A stretch of DNA of 64,000 nucleotides from Penium margaritaceum (GCA_023375785.1 SZWC01000550.1:40791-104790), one strand, 5' to 3'. Numbered from the stretch's first letter, positions 24,735-37,669 are shown. Notes: generated by a model not told the origin, from the letters alone. Translations and numbers: made by a program.

Positions 24735-25560
24735 GGGTGCAGGGACAAAAACCTTGTACGCTGTGGAAGTTTTCGGCGTGTGCGTATGTTGCTGCGGAAT
24801 GGGCGATGCGACCGGGTGGATCCTTGTATTGATGAAGAGATGATGAGGAAGATGAAGGAACGAGTGGAGAAATGTTTGATGATTGAGAGGGTGCAGGGGT
24901 GGCACCACATGCACCTGCGAAGTTTCGGCGTGGACGCAGATCATCGCAACTCGAGCGATGTGACTGGGCGGATCCGTGTGCCGGACAGAGGATGATGCGA
25001 ACGGTGGATGAGCGACTGATGTTGGAGTGCCGCAGGGGCAAAACCACGTGCGCTTTGGATGTTTTTTCGGCGTGGGCGCAAGTCATCGCGGAATGGGCGA
25101 TGCGACCGGGCGGATCCTTGTGCCGAGCAGAGGATGATGCTGATGGTGGAGAATGATTGATGATAGAGCGGGCATAGGGGTGACACCTCGTGCACCGATG
25201 AAATAGGGGAGTAGGATGCGGCAAGGGGAAGGCAGGTGCCAACGTGCCGCGAGAAATCTGCTGCCGACGTGGGTGGAGGCTGCTGCAAAGCAGGCAGCTA
25301 GCTTGTGCAGATCCTTGTGTTGGCCACAGATGCTGATGATGATTGCTGATGAGAAAGCGGAAGCTGATGATGATGACAGAGTGGGCGCAGGGGCGAGTCA
25401 CGTGCGCTGAAGGAAGTTTCGACGTGGGCGCAGGTCGTCGCAGAACAGGCGATGCGACCGGGCGGATCCTTGTGCCAAGCTGAAAGCGATGCGGGAGCGG
25501 AGGAGGCGATTGATGAATGAGTGTGCGCATGGGCAAAACCACGTACGCTGCGGAATGATG
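24735..25560 (-). repeat. Degenerate internal repeats of the LTR element, about 100-170 bp
   Basis: At least four loosely conserved copies carry the words GCAGGGGCAAAACCACG (or close variants), TTTCGGCGTGGGCGCA, and GCGATGCGACCGGGCGG followed by ATCCTTGTG. They begin near 24738, 24892, 25033 and 25388, with a partial fifth near 25527. On the minus strand this gives a Pro/His/Ser-rich 416-residue frame with no known domain. Internal tandem repeats in place of pol genes fit a non-autonomous derivative. Confidence 0.75.
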
Positions 25561-25837
25561 CTGATGGAGATGATTGACGAGAAGGCGGCACGGAGGATGC
25601 TGATGACGGAGAGACGGAGATGAGGCAGGAACAGTACGCAGAAGGAGCTGAGGAGACTGAAGCAAGGATTGGAAGGAGGACTGATAGAACTAGATGAGGA
25701 TGATGCGAGAAGTGAGGACTGAAGGCTGATGATGATGATGGAGAAGATAGATAGGGAGCAATGCAAGTGAAGGGAGGTGCAATGAGAGGCGACGCAGCAG
25801 GGAGGTAGAGCGACACAACCACTTCCTCTGCTTTCGT

Positions 25838-26062
25838 GAGAGTGACAGCTTGTTCCCCTGTTGGCTCGGAATTGGGAGCAGGAAGACTAGTGGTGTCTTA
25901 TATCCTCTCAGCTGGAGGAAGTTGGTTGCAAGAGGGAGAGTCAGGAAGCGGGCAGAGGCACTGATCCACTGATGTCCGGAGAGTGACGGCTTGTTCCCCA
26001 GTTCGCTCGGAAATGGGAGCAGGAAGACTGGTGGTGTCCGATATCCTGACAGCGGTAGTTTT
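25838..26062 (-). repeat. Second internal duplication of the LTR element, about 141-bp spacing
   Basis: GAGAGTGACAGCTTGTTCCC at 25838 and GAGAGTGACGGCTTGTTCCC at 25979 head two related segments that share GGAGCAGGAAGACT and GGTGGTGTC. The minus-strand 205-residue frame through here contains the doubled peptide but matches nothing I recognise. Confidence 0.75.
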
Positions 26063-26541
26063 GGCTGTAGCTGCTTGACGAGGCGAGAAGGCACTGCGAG
26101 AAGGCGGCTCGAGATGATGGGCGCAAGCGGACTGAGGATGACGGCGAGGAAGTACCAGATGAGTCTTGATGAGGAAATAGGCGAGAGGAGGAGGTGCTTG
26201 TGGAGGCTGAGGCAATGAGGGACAGTAAATGGAAGATGGCAGGAGCTTCTTGGTAGTTGACGGCAGGCGGCAGCTCGAGAGTTACTTGCGACTGATGTGG
26301 GCGACAAGTCACCGGTTGTTAGCCACTGGCGCGGAAATGGGCGCAGGGCTTTCTTAGGATGACGAGGCGTTTCTTCAGCGCGGGGAACTCGTCAGGCAGA
26401 GCTGCTGATCTCAGCTGCTGGCGAAGCGACGAGGCGCAGGATGACGGTAGTGGCGGTAGAAGATCACAGGTGGAAGCGATGGAGGGAGGATGACGGTAGG
26501 GCAATGACGCAGTCACGGGGCACCAGGTGAAGTTGCCTGAT

Positions 26542-26553
26542 GCTCTGATACCA
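26542..26553 (-). other. Primer-binding site for plant-type initiator tRNA-Met
   Basis: The minus strand reads TGGTATCAGAGC directly after the 5' LTR, with no spacer. This is complementary to the 3' end (GCTCTGATACCA) of plant initiator tRNA-Met. Animal initiator tRNA would give TGGTAGCAGAGG and yeast TGGTAGCGCC, so the site points to a plant host. Confidence 0.9.
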
Positions 26554-27179
26554 TGTCAGAAGAATGCAGGCATGAGGACAATAGCAACAGAAGTAGGCAG
26601 AAGCGTCAGGACATGCAAGTGTACACTAGCAGAGTGATGTAAGCCAGAGCGGTCTCGAGGAGTTAGTCGCGGAGGTTGATAGAGGCTGAGACGTGAGGTA
26701 GTCGAGGTAGACAAGTTGACGTGAGATACTGCTAGCGAGATGAGTGATGGTTGGAGGAGTAACACAGCTGAGCGAAGGAGCGAGATTGACGGAGCGAAGA
26801 GCTGAGAGAGGCTGGCAAAGACAGGGAATGCGAGGAGCGAGCAGATCGAAGACACGGCGGCGAAGCCGAGGAACCAAAGGGGAACAGGATGGGTAGAACT
26901 GTTCTGGTTAGGTGTGGAGGGAATGAACATCCTCCATATGCACTACAGAACAGGAAGAATAGGAAACATAGATAACGGCTTCTTCTACACTAGCCGGACG
27001 TGCTTGCGGTGATTCCGCTTATTAGGGGATGTCTTGATAGGAAGGCCGTTGGTCGGTTGAGGACCGTTAACGGCTAGTGAGTGATGACCGAGGTGGTTCT
27101 GGTCGGAGTTGAACCATTATTGAGAGCTCGGAGTATCCGAGGGGTGAGATGTACCTTGTCGGAGTCATATTTTCTGACA
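26554..27179 (-). repeat. 5' LTR of the retrotransposon (right on plus strand)
   Basis: 626 bp, the same length as the other LTR, with the same termini TGTCAGAAG and TTCTGACA. It borders the primer-binding site on its left and the target duplication AGTGT (27180-27184) on its right, after which array C resumes. Confidence 0.93.
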
Positions 27180-27184
27180 AGTGT
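27180..27184. repeat. Target-site duplication, right
   Basis: AGTGT follows the right LTR and leads straight into CACAACTTGGCACTAGA, a normal C monomer. It pairs with TGTGT at 23486-23490. Confidence 0.8.
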
Positions 27185-27644
27185 CACAACTTGGCACTAG
27201 ATCATCACACTTTGGCACTAGTGCATCACACTTTGGCAATAGAGCATCACACTTTGGTACTAGAGCTTCACACTTTGGTACTAGAGCGTCACACTTTGGC
27301 ACTAGAGTGCCACACTTTGGCACTAGAGCGTCACACTTCGGCACTAAAGAGTCACACTTCAGCACTAGAGCGTCACACTTTGCCACTATAGCGTCACACT
27401 TTGGCACTAGAGCGTCACGCTTTGGCACTATAGCGTCATACCTTGGCACTAGAGAGTCACACTTTGGCACTAAAGCATCACACGTTGGCAATAGAGCGTC
27501 ACCCTTTGTCACTAGAGTGCCAAACTTTGGCACTTGAACGTCACACTTCGGCACTAGAGCGTCACACTTTGGCACTAGAGCATCACACTTCGGCACTAGA
27601 GTGTCACACTTTGGCACTAGAGCGTCACACTTTGGCACTAGAGC

Positions 27645-27848
27645 NNNNNNNNNNNNNNNNNNNNNNNNNNNNNNNNNNNNNNNNNNNNNNNNNNNNNNNN
27701 NNNNNNNNNNNNNNNNNNNNNNNNNNNNNNNNNNNNNNNNNNNNNNNNNNNNNNNNNNNNNNNNNNNNNNNNNNNNNNNNNNNNNNNNNNNNNNNNNNNN
27801 NNNNNNNNNNNNNNNNNNNNNNNNNNNNNNNNNNNNNNNNNNNNNNNN
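27645..27848. other. Assembly gap (204 N) with identical flanks
   Basis: The 106 bases before the gap (27539-27644) and the 106 after it (27849-27954) appear identical, monomer for monomer, including the two TTCGGC variants and the GTGTCAC variant. This is what unmerged overlapping contig ends look like, so the true sequence may have no gap here and one copy less. Confidence 0.85.
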
Positions 27849-29140
27849 CGTCACACTTCGGCACTAGAGCGTCACACTTTGGCACTAGAGCATCACACTT
27901 CGGCACTAGAGTGTCACACTTTGGCACTAGAGCGTCACACTTTGGCACTAGAGCATCACACTTTGGTACTAGAGCATCACACTTTGGCACTAGACAATCA
28001 TACTTTGGCACTAGAGCTTCACACTTTGGCACTAGAGTGTCACACGTTCGCACTGGAGCGTCACACTTTGGCACTAGAGCTTCACACTTTGGTACTAGAT
28101 CGTCACACTTTGGCACTAGAGCACCACACGTTGGCACTAGAGCGTCACACTTCGGCACTAGAGAGTCACACTTCAGCACTAGAGCGTCACACTTTGGCAC
28201 TGGGGCGTCACACTTTGGCACTAGAGCGTCACGCTTTGGCACTAGAACGTCACACCTCGGCACTAGAGCGTCACACTTTGGCACTAAAGCATCACACTTT
28301 GGCACTAGAGCGTCACACTTTGGCACTAGAGCATCACACTTTGGAACTAGAGCGTCACACTTTGGCACTAGAGCATAACACTTTGGCACTACAGCGTCAC
28401 ACTTTGGCATTACAGCGTCACACTTTGGCACTAGAGTATCATACTTTGGCACTAGAGCGTCACGCTTTGGCACTAGAGTGTCACACCTTGGCACTAGATC
28501 GTCACATTTTTGCACTAGAGCATCACACTTTGGTACTAGAGCGTCACACTTTGGCAGTAGAGCTTCACACTTTGGTACTAGAGCATCACACTTTGGCACT
28601 AGAGTGCCACACTTTGGCACTAGAGCGTCACACTTCGGCACTAAAGAGTCACACTTCAGCACTAGAGCGTCACACTTTGCAACTAGAGCGTCACACTTTG
28701 GCACTAGAGCGTCACGCTTTGACACTACAGCGTCATACCTCGGCATTAGAGTATCCCACTTTTACACTAATGCATCACACTTTGTCATTAGAGCATCACA
28801 CTTCGGCACTAGAACGTCACACTTTGGCACTAGAGCGTCACACTTTGGCACTCAAGCGTCACACTTTGGCACTACAACGTCACACTTTGGCACTACATCG
28901 TCACACTTTGGCACTAGAGCTCCGTACTTTGGCACGAGAGCGTCACAATCTGGCACTAAAGTGTCACACTTTGGCACTAGAGAATCACAAATTGGCACTA
29001 GAGCATCACACTTTGGCACTAGAGTGTCAGACTTTGGCACTAGAGCGTCACACTTCGGCACTAGAGCATCACACTTTGGCACTAGAGCGTGACACTTTGG
29101 CACTAGCGCTTCACACTTTGGCACTGGAATGTCACACTTT

Positions 29141-29420
29141 AGCACTAGAGCCTCACACGTTGGCACTATATTGTCACACTTTAGCACTAGAGAGTCACAC
29201 TTTGGCACTAGAGCGTCACACTTTGGCACTAGAGCTTCACACTTTGGCACTAGAGCGTCACACTTTGGCACTAGAGAGTCACACTTTAGCACTAGAGCCT
29301 CACACGTTGGCACTATATTGTCACACTTTAGCACTAGAGAGTCACACTTTGGCACTAGAGCGTCACACTTTGGCACTAGAGCTTCACACTTTGGCACTAG
29401 AGCGTCACACTTTGGCACTG
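29141..29420. repeat. 147-bp (7-mer) tandem pair in array C
   Basis: The series AGCACTAGAGCCTCACACG, GCACTATATTGTCACAC, AGCACTAGAGAGTCAC and four further monomers is repeated after 147 bp (GCCTCACACG at 29150 and 29297). No difference is visible between the copies. This is a second, unrelated 7-mer event, the other being at 15841. Confidence 0.88.
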
Positions 29421-30195
29421 GAGCATCACGCTTTGGCACTAGAGCGTCACTATTTGGCACTAGAGCGTCATACTTTGGCACTAGAGCATCACACTTTGGC
29501 ACTAGAGCGTCACACTTCGGCACTATAGCTTCACACTTTGGCACTAGAGCTTCACACTTTGGCACTATAGCGTCACACTTTGGCACTAGAGCATCACACT
29601 TTGGCACTAGAGTGTAACACTTTGGCACTAGAGTATCATACTTTGGCACTAGAGCGTCACACATTTGCACTAGAGTGTCACACTCTAGCACTAGAGGGTT
29701 CCACTTTGGCACTAGAGCATGACACTGTGGCACTATAGCGTCACACTTTGGCACTAGAGCATCACACTTTGGCACTAGAGCGTCACACTTTGGCACTAGA
29801 GCATCACATATTGGCACTAGAACGTCACACTTTGGCACAAAAGCTTCACACTTTGGCACTATACCTTCACATTTTGGCATTAGAGTGTCACACTTTGGCA
29901 CTAGAGCGTTACACTTTGGCACTAGAGCATCATACCGTGGCACTAGAGCGTCACACTTTGGTACTAGAGCGTCACACTTTGGCACTAGAGCATCAGACTT
30001 TACCACTAGAGCCTCACACTTTGGCACTAGAGCGTCGCACTTTGGCACTAGAGCACCACATTGGCACTAGAGCATCACACTTCAGGACTAGAGCATCACA
30101 CTTTGGTACTAGAGCATCACACTTTGGCACTAGAGTGTCACACTTTGGCACTAGAGCGTCACAGTTTTGAACTAGAGCGTCACACTTTGGCACTA

Positions 30196-30510
30196 GAGCT
30201 TTAAAATTTGGCACTAGAGCTTCACACTTTGGCACTAGAGCTTCACACTTTGGCACTAGAACGTCACATTTTCGCACTAGAGCATCACACTTTGGCACTA
30301 GGACGTCACATGTTGGCACTAGAGCATCACACTTTGGCACTAGAGCGTCACACTTTGGCACTAGAGCTTTAAAATTTGGCACTAGAGCTTCACACTTTGG
30401 CACTAGAGCTTCACACTTTGGCACTAGAACGTCACATTTTCGCACTAGAGCATCACACTTTGGCACTAGGACGTCACATGTTGGCACTAGAGCATCACAC
30501 TTTGGCACTA
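30196..30510. repeat. 168-bp (8-mer) tandem pair in array C
   Basis: GAGCTTTAAAATTTGGC occurs at 30196 and 30364, followed in both by two GCTTCAC monomers, ACGTCACATTTTCGCAC, GGACGTCACATGTTGG and standard monomers. The period is 168 bp = 8 x 21. The copies match until about 30508. Confidence 0.88.
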
Positions 30511-33500
30511 GAGCATCAGACGCTGGCACTATAGCCTCACACTTTGGCACTAGAGCGTCCCACTTTGGCAGTAGAGTACCACATTGGTACGAGAGCATCA
30601 CACTTCAGCACTAGAACGTCACACTTCGGCACTAAAGCGTCACACTTTGCCACTAGGGCGTCACACTTTGGCACTAGAGCGTCACAGTTTGGCACTAGAG
30701 TGTCACACTTTGGCACTAGAGCTTCACACTTCGAAACTAGAGCGTCACACTTTGGTACTAGAGCATCACACTTTGGCACTAGAGCGTCACACTTTGGCAC
30801 TAGAGCGTTACACTTTGGCACTACAGCGTCATACATTGGCACTAGAGCATCACACTTTGGTACTAGAGTGTCACATTTTGGCACTAGAGCTTCACATATT
30901 GGCACTAGTGTGTCACACTTTGGCACTAGAGTGTCACACTTTTGAACTAGAGCGTCACACTTTGGCACTAGAGCTTTGCACTTTGGAACTAGAGCTTCAC
31001 ATTTTGGCACTAGAGCTTCACAATTTGGCACTAGAATACCACACTTTGGCACTAGAGCGTCATACTTCGGGACTAGTGTGTCACACTTTGGCACTAGAGC
31101 GTCACACTTTGGCACTAGAGCTTCACTCATTGGCACGAGAGCGTCAAACTTTGGCACTAGAGCGTCACACTTCGGCAATAGAGCATCAGACTTTGGCACT
31201 AGAGCATCAGACTTTGGCACTAGAGCATCAGAATTTGGCACTAGAGCTTCACGTTTTGGCAGTAGAGCGTCAAAACTTTGGTACTACAGCTTCACACATC
31301 GGCACTAGAGCTTCACACTTTGGCACAAGAGCGTCACACGTTTGCAGTAGAGCGATACACCTTGGTACTAGAGCATCACACTTCGGCACTTGAGCGTCAC
31401 AATTGGGCACTAGAGCATCATCCTTTGGCAATAGAGTGTCACACTTTGGCACTAGAGTGTCAACAATTAGAACTAGAGCTTCACACTTTGGCACTAGAGT
31501 GTCACACTTTGGCACTAGTGCTTCATACTTTGGTACTAGAGCGTAACACTTTGGCACTAGAGCGTCACACTTTGGCACTAGAGCATCCCACTTTGGCACT
31601 AGAGCATCACACTTTCGCACTAGAGCATCACACTTTGGCTCTAAAGCTTCACACTTTGGCACTAGAGTTTCACGCTTTGGCATTAGAGTATCACACTGTG
31701 GCACTAGAGCGTCACACTTTGGCACTAGAGCATCACACTTTGGCACTGGAGCTTCACAATTTGGCACTAGAGCGTCACACTTTGGTACTAGAGCGCCACA
31801 CATTGGGACTAAAGCGTCACACTACGCCACTAGAGCGTCACACTTCGGCACTAGAGCGTCACACTTTGCCACTAGAGCATCACACTTTGGCACTAGAGCG
31901 TCACACTTTGGCACTAGAGCGTCACACTTTGACACTAGACTTTCACACTTCGAAACTAGAGTTTCACACTTTGGTACTAGAGCGTCACACTTTGGCAATA
32001 GAGCGTCACACTTTGGCACTATAGCGTCACACTTTGGCACTAGAGCATCACAATTTGGCACTACAGCATCACACTTCAGCACTAGAGCATCACACTTTGG
32101 CACTAAACCTCCACACTTTGTCACTCGAGCGTCACACGTTAGCACTAGAGCGTCACACGTTGGCACTAGAGCGTCACACGTTGGCACTAGAGCATCACAC
32201 TCGGCACTAGCGCTCCACACTTTGGCACTAGAGCTCACACTTTGGCACTAGAGCGTCACACTTTGGCACTAGAGCGTAACACTTTGGCACCAGAGCGTCA
32301 CAATTTGGCACTACAACGTCACACTTTGGTATTAGAGCATCACACTTTGGCACTAGAGCTCCACACCTCGTCACTAGAGCATCACACTTTGGCACTAGAG
32401 CGTCACTCGTTGGCACTAGAGCATCACACTTCAGCACTAGAGCTCCACACTTTGGAACTAGAGCATCACACATTGGCACTAGAGCGTCACACGTTGGCAC
32501 TAGAGTATCACACTTTGGCACTAGAGCGTCACACGTTGGCACTAGAGTATCACACTTTGGCACTGGATCGTCACACTTTGGCACTAGAGCGTCACACTTT
32601 GGCACTATAGCTTCACACTTTGGCACTAGAGCGTCAAAACGTTGGTACTACAGCTTCACACTTCAGCACTAGAGCTTCACACTTTGGCACTAGAGCGTCA
32701 CACGTTTGCACTAGAGCGACGCACCTTGGCACTATAGCATCAAACTTCGGCACTAGAGTGTCATAATTTGGCACTAGAGCGTCACACGTTGGCACTAGAG
32801 CGTCAACCTTTAGAACTAGAGCTTCACACTTCTGCACTAGAGTGTCACACTTTGGCACGAGAGCTTCACACTTTGGTACTAGAGCGTAACACTTTGGCAC
32901 TAGAGCGTCACACTTTGGCACTAGAGCATAACACTTTGGCACTAGGGCATCACAATTTGGCACTAGAGCATCACACGTTGGCACTAGAGCGTCACACTTT
33001 GGCACTATTGCGTCACACTTTGGCACTAGAGCATCACACTTTGGAACTAGAGCTTCACACTTTGGCACTAGAGCGTCTCACTTTGGTACTATAGCGCCAC
33101 ACATTGGCACTAGAGCATCACACTTCGGCACTAGAGCATCACACTTCGGCACTAGAGCGTCACACTTTGCCACTAGAGCGTCACACTTTGGCACTAGATC
33201 GTCACACTTTGGCACTAGAGCGTCACACTTTGGCACTAGACCTTCACACTTTGAAACTAGAGCGTCACACTTTGGTACTAGAGCGTCACACTTTGGCACT
33301 AGAGCGTCACACTTTGGCACTAGAGCGTCACACTTTGGCACTAAAGCATCACAATTTGGCAGTAGAGCATCACAATTCGGCACTTGAGCATCACACTTTG
33401 ACACTAGAGCTCCACACTTTGTCACTATAGCGTCACACTGTGGCACTAGAGCGTCACACATTGGCACTAGAGCATCACACGTTGGCACTAGAGAATCACA

Positions 33501-36094
33501 CACGGCACTAGGGCTCCACACTTTGGCACTAGAGCGTGACACTTTGGCACTAGAGCGTCACACTTTGGCACTAGAATGTCACACCTTGGCACTAGAGCAT
33601 CACACTTTGGCACTATAGCGTCACACTTTGGCACTAGAGCGTCACACTTTGGCACTAGAGCTTCACAATTTGGCACTATAGCATCACACTTTGGTACTAG
33701 AGCTTCACACTTTTTCACTAGAGCTTCAAACTTTGGCACTACAGCGTCACACTTTGGCACTAGAGCTTCACACTTTGGCACTAAAGCGTCACACTTTGGC
33801 ACTATAGTGTCACACTTTGGCACTAGAGCGTCATACTTTGGCACTAGAGCGTCACACTTTGGCACTAGAACATCACACGTTGGCACTTGAGCATCACACT
33901 TTGGCACAGGATCATCACACTTTGGCATTAGAGCGTCACACTTTGGCACTAGAGCGTCACACTTTGGCACTAGAGCTCCACACATTGGCACTAGAGCGTC
34001 ATACTCTGGCACTAGAGCGTCACACCTTGGCACTAGAGCGTCAGACTGTGGCACTAGAGCGTCACACTTTGGCACTGGAGCTTCATATTTTGGCACTAGA
34101 ACTTCACACTTTGGTACTAGAGCGTCACACTTCGGCACTGGAGCTTCACACTTTGGAATTAGAGCGTCACACTTTGGCACTAGAATGTCACACTTTGGCA
34201 CTAGAGCGACACACGTTGGCACTAGAGCGTCAAACGTTGGACCTAGAGTGTCACACTTTGGCACTAGAGCTTTATACTTTGGCACTAGAGCTTCACACTT
34301 TGGCACTATAGCGTCACACTTTAGCACTAGAGTGTCACACCTTGGCACTAGATCTTCACACTTTGGCACTAGAGCGTCACACTTTGGCACTAGAGCGTCA
34401 CACATTGGCACTAGAGCGTCACACATTGGCACTAGAGCATCACACTTTGGCACTAGAGCATCATACTTCGGTACAAGAGCGTCACACTTTGGCACTAGAG
34501 CGTCAGACTTTGGCACTAGAGCGTCGCACTTTGGCACTAGAGCATCACACTTTGGCACTAGAGCGTCACACGTTGGCACTAGAGCGTAACACTTTGGCAC
34601 TTGAGCTTCACACTTTGGCACTAGAGCGTCACACTTTGGCACTAGAGCTTCACACGTTTTCACTAGAGCTTCACACTTTGGCACTAGAGCGTCGCCCTTT
34701 GGTACTAGAGCTTCACACTTTGGCACTAGAGCGTCACACTTTGGCACTAGAGCGTCACACTTTGGCACTAGAGCATCACACTTTGGCAGTAGCACGTCAC
34801 ACTTTAGCACTAGAGCTTCACACGTTGGCACTAGAGCTTCACACTTTGGCTCTAGAGCTTAACACTTTGGCACTGGAGCATCACACTTTGGCACTAGAGC
34901 TCCACAATTTGGCAATAGAATGTCACACTTTGGTACTAGAGCGTCACACTTTGGCACTAGAGCGTCACACTTTGGAACTAGAGCGTCACACTTTGCCACT
35001 AGAGCATCACACTTTGGCAAGAGAGCATCACACTTTGGCACTAGAGCGTCACATGTTGGCAATAGAGCTTCACACTATGGCACTAAAGCTTCACACTTTG
35101 ACACTAGAGCTTCACACTTTGGCACTGGAGCATAATACTTTGGCACTAGAGCATCACACTTTGGTACTAAAGCGTCACACGTTGGCACTAGAGCGTCAGA
35201 CTTTGGCACTAGAGCGTCACACTTTGGCACTAGAGCATCACACTTTGGAATAAGAGCTCCACACTTTGGCACTAGAACGTCACACTTTGGCACTAGAGCG
35301 TCACACGGTGGCACTAGGGCATCACACTTCGGCACTAGAGCTTTACACTCTGGTACTAGAGCATCACACTTTGGCACTAGAGCATCACACTCTGGTACTA
35401 TAGCGTCACACGTTGGTACTAGAGCGTCACACTTTGGCACTAGAGCATCACACTTTGGCACTAGAGCGTCACACTTTGGCACTAGAGCGTCACACTTTGG
35501 CACTATAGCGTCACACTTTGGCACTAGAGCATCACACTTTGGCACTAGAGCATCACACTTTGGAACTATAGCTCCATACTTTGGCACTAGAATGTCACAT
35601 TTTGGCACTAGAGCGTCACATGGTGGCACTAGAGCATCACACTTCGGCACTAGAGCTCTACACATTGGCATTAGAGCATCACATATTGGCACTAGAGCAT
35701 CACACTTTGGCATTAGAGCGTCATACTTTGGCACTAATGCTTCACACTTTGGCACTAGACCTTCACATGTTGGCTCTGGAGCTTCACACTTTCGCACTAG
35801 AGCATCACACTTTGGCACTAGAGTTCCACACTTTAGCACTAGAACGTCACACTTTGGCACTAGAGCGTCACAATTTGGCACTAGAGCTTCACACTTTGGC
35901 ACTAGATTGTCACACGTTGGCACTAGAGCATCACACTTTGGCACTAGAGCTTCACACGTTGGCACGACAGCGTCATACTTTGGCACTAGAGCTTCACACG
36001 TTGGCACTAGAGCTCCGCACTTTGGCACTAGAGTACCACACTTTGGCACTATATCATAACACTTTGGCACTAGAGCGTCACACTTTGGCACTAG

Positions 36095-36346
36095 AGTGTC
36101 GCACTTTGGCACTGGAGCGTCACACGTTGGCACTAGAGCATCAAACTTTGGACCTAGAGCGTCACACTTTGGCACTGGAGCATCACCCTTTGGCACTAGA
36201 GCTTCACACTTTGGCACTAGAGTGTCGCACTTTGGCACTGGAGCGTCACACGTTGGCACTAGAGCATCAAACTTTGGACCTAGAGCGTCACACTTTGGCA
36301 CTGGAGCATCACCCTTTGGCACTAGAGCTTCACACTTTGGCACTAG
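36095..36346. repeat. 126-bp (6-mer) tandem pair in array C
   Basis: AGTGTCGCACTTTGGCACTG starts at 36095 and 36221. Both copies continue with CACACGTTGG, GCATCAAACTTTGGACC, GGAGCATCACCC and GCTTCAC variants. The period is 126 bp and no difference is seen. Confidence 0.9.
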
Positions 36347-37459
36347 AGCTTCACACTTTGGCACTAGAGCGTCACACTTTAGCACTAGAGTATCACACCT
36401 TGGCACTAGAGCTTCACACATTCGGCACTAGAGCATCACACTTTGGCACCAGAGCGACACACTTTGGCACTAGAGCATCACACTTTGGCACTAGAGCGTC
36501 ACACTTTGGCACAAGAGCGTCACACTTTGGCACTAGAGCAACACACATTGGCACTAGAGCGTCACACGTGATACTAGAGCGTCACACCTTGGCACTAGAG
36601 CATCTCACTTTGGCACTAGAGCGTCATAAGTTGGCACTAGAGATTCACACTTTGGCACTAGAGCTTCACACTTTGGCACTAGAGCATCACAAATTTGCAC
36701 TAGAGTGTCACACGTTGGCACTAGAGCGTCACACTTTGGCACTAGAGCGTCACACTTCGGCACTAAAGCGTCACACTTTGGCACTAGAGCGTCACACTTT
36801 GGCACTAGAGCGTCACACTTTGGCACTAGAGCGTCACACTTTGGCACTAGAGCGTCATACTTTGGCACTAGAGCGTCACACTTTGGCACTAGAGTGTCAC
36901 GCTTTCACACTAGAGCTTCACATTTTGGCACTAAAACTTCACACTTTGGTACTAGAGTGTCACACTTTGGCGTTATAACTTCACACGTTGGCACTAGAGT
37001 GTCACACTTTGGCACTAGAGCTTCACACTTTGGCACTATAGCTTCACCTTTTGACACTAGAGCATCACACTTTGGCACTAGAGCGTCACAATTTGGCACT
37101 AGAGCGTCACACTTTGGCCAAAGAGCGTCACACTTTGGCACTAGAGCATCAAACTTTGGACCTAGAGCATCACACTTTGGCAATAGAGCATCACCCTTTG
37201 GAACTAGAGATTCACACTTTGGCACTAGAGCTTCACACTTTGGCACTAGAGCGTCACACTTTGGCACCAGAGCATCACGCTTTGGCACTATAGCATCACA
37301 ATTTCGCACTAGAGCGTCACACTTTGGCACCAGAGCGTCACACGTGATACTATAGTGTGACAATATTGTACTAGAGCATCACACCTTGGCAGTAGAGCGT
37401 CATACCTTGGCACTAGAGCTTCACACTTTGGCACTAGAGCTTCACACTTTGGCACTAGA

Positions 37460-37669
37460 GCGTCACAATTTGGCACTAGAGCGTCACACTTTGGCACTGG
37501 AGCGTCACACTTTGGCACTAGAGCGTCACACTTTGGCACTAGAGCGTCACGCTTTGGCACTAGAGCGTCACAATTTGGCACTAGAGCGTCACACTTTGGC
37601 ACTGGAGCGTCACACTTTGGCACTAGAGCGTCACACTTTGGCACTAGAGCGTCACGCTTTGGCACTAGA
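37460..37669. repeat. 105-bp (5-mer) tandem pair in array C
   Basis: GCGTCACAATTTGGC starts at 37460 and 37565. Each is followed by an ACTGGAGCG variant, two standard monomers and one with GCGTCACGCTTTGG. The copies look identical. Confidence 0.9.

Larger units (their letters stand above)
23491..27179 (-). mobile_element. LTR retrotransposon inserted in array C (non-autonomous or deleted)
   Basis: A 3689-bp element flanked by two 626-bp LTRs that begin TGTCAGAAG and end TTCTGACA on the plus strand (short TGTCAGA/TCTGACA inverted termini). The primer site and polypurine tract show that it reads on the minus strand, so the 5' LTR is at 26554-27179. The LTRs differ at about 45 of 626 positions without length change (about 93% identity). 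At a grass-like rate of 1.3e-8 per site per year this is roughly 3 million years, but the true rate is unknown. The 2.4-kb interior shows no recognisable protease, integrase, reverse transcriptase or RNase H. Minus-strand stretches near 24476-24514 and 24268-24289 faintly recall Copia-type gag motifs. It appears broken or non-autonomous; superfamily is uncertain (Copia favoured weakly). Confidence 0.92.

Noticed and set aside
24300-26307. Host genes inside the 23.5-27.2 kb island
   Set aside because: The island is bounded by paired LTRs and a target duplication, and its frames are low-complexity Pro/His/Ser readings of internal repeats.
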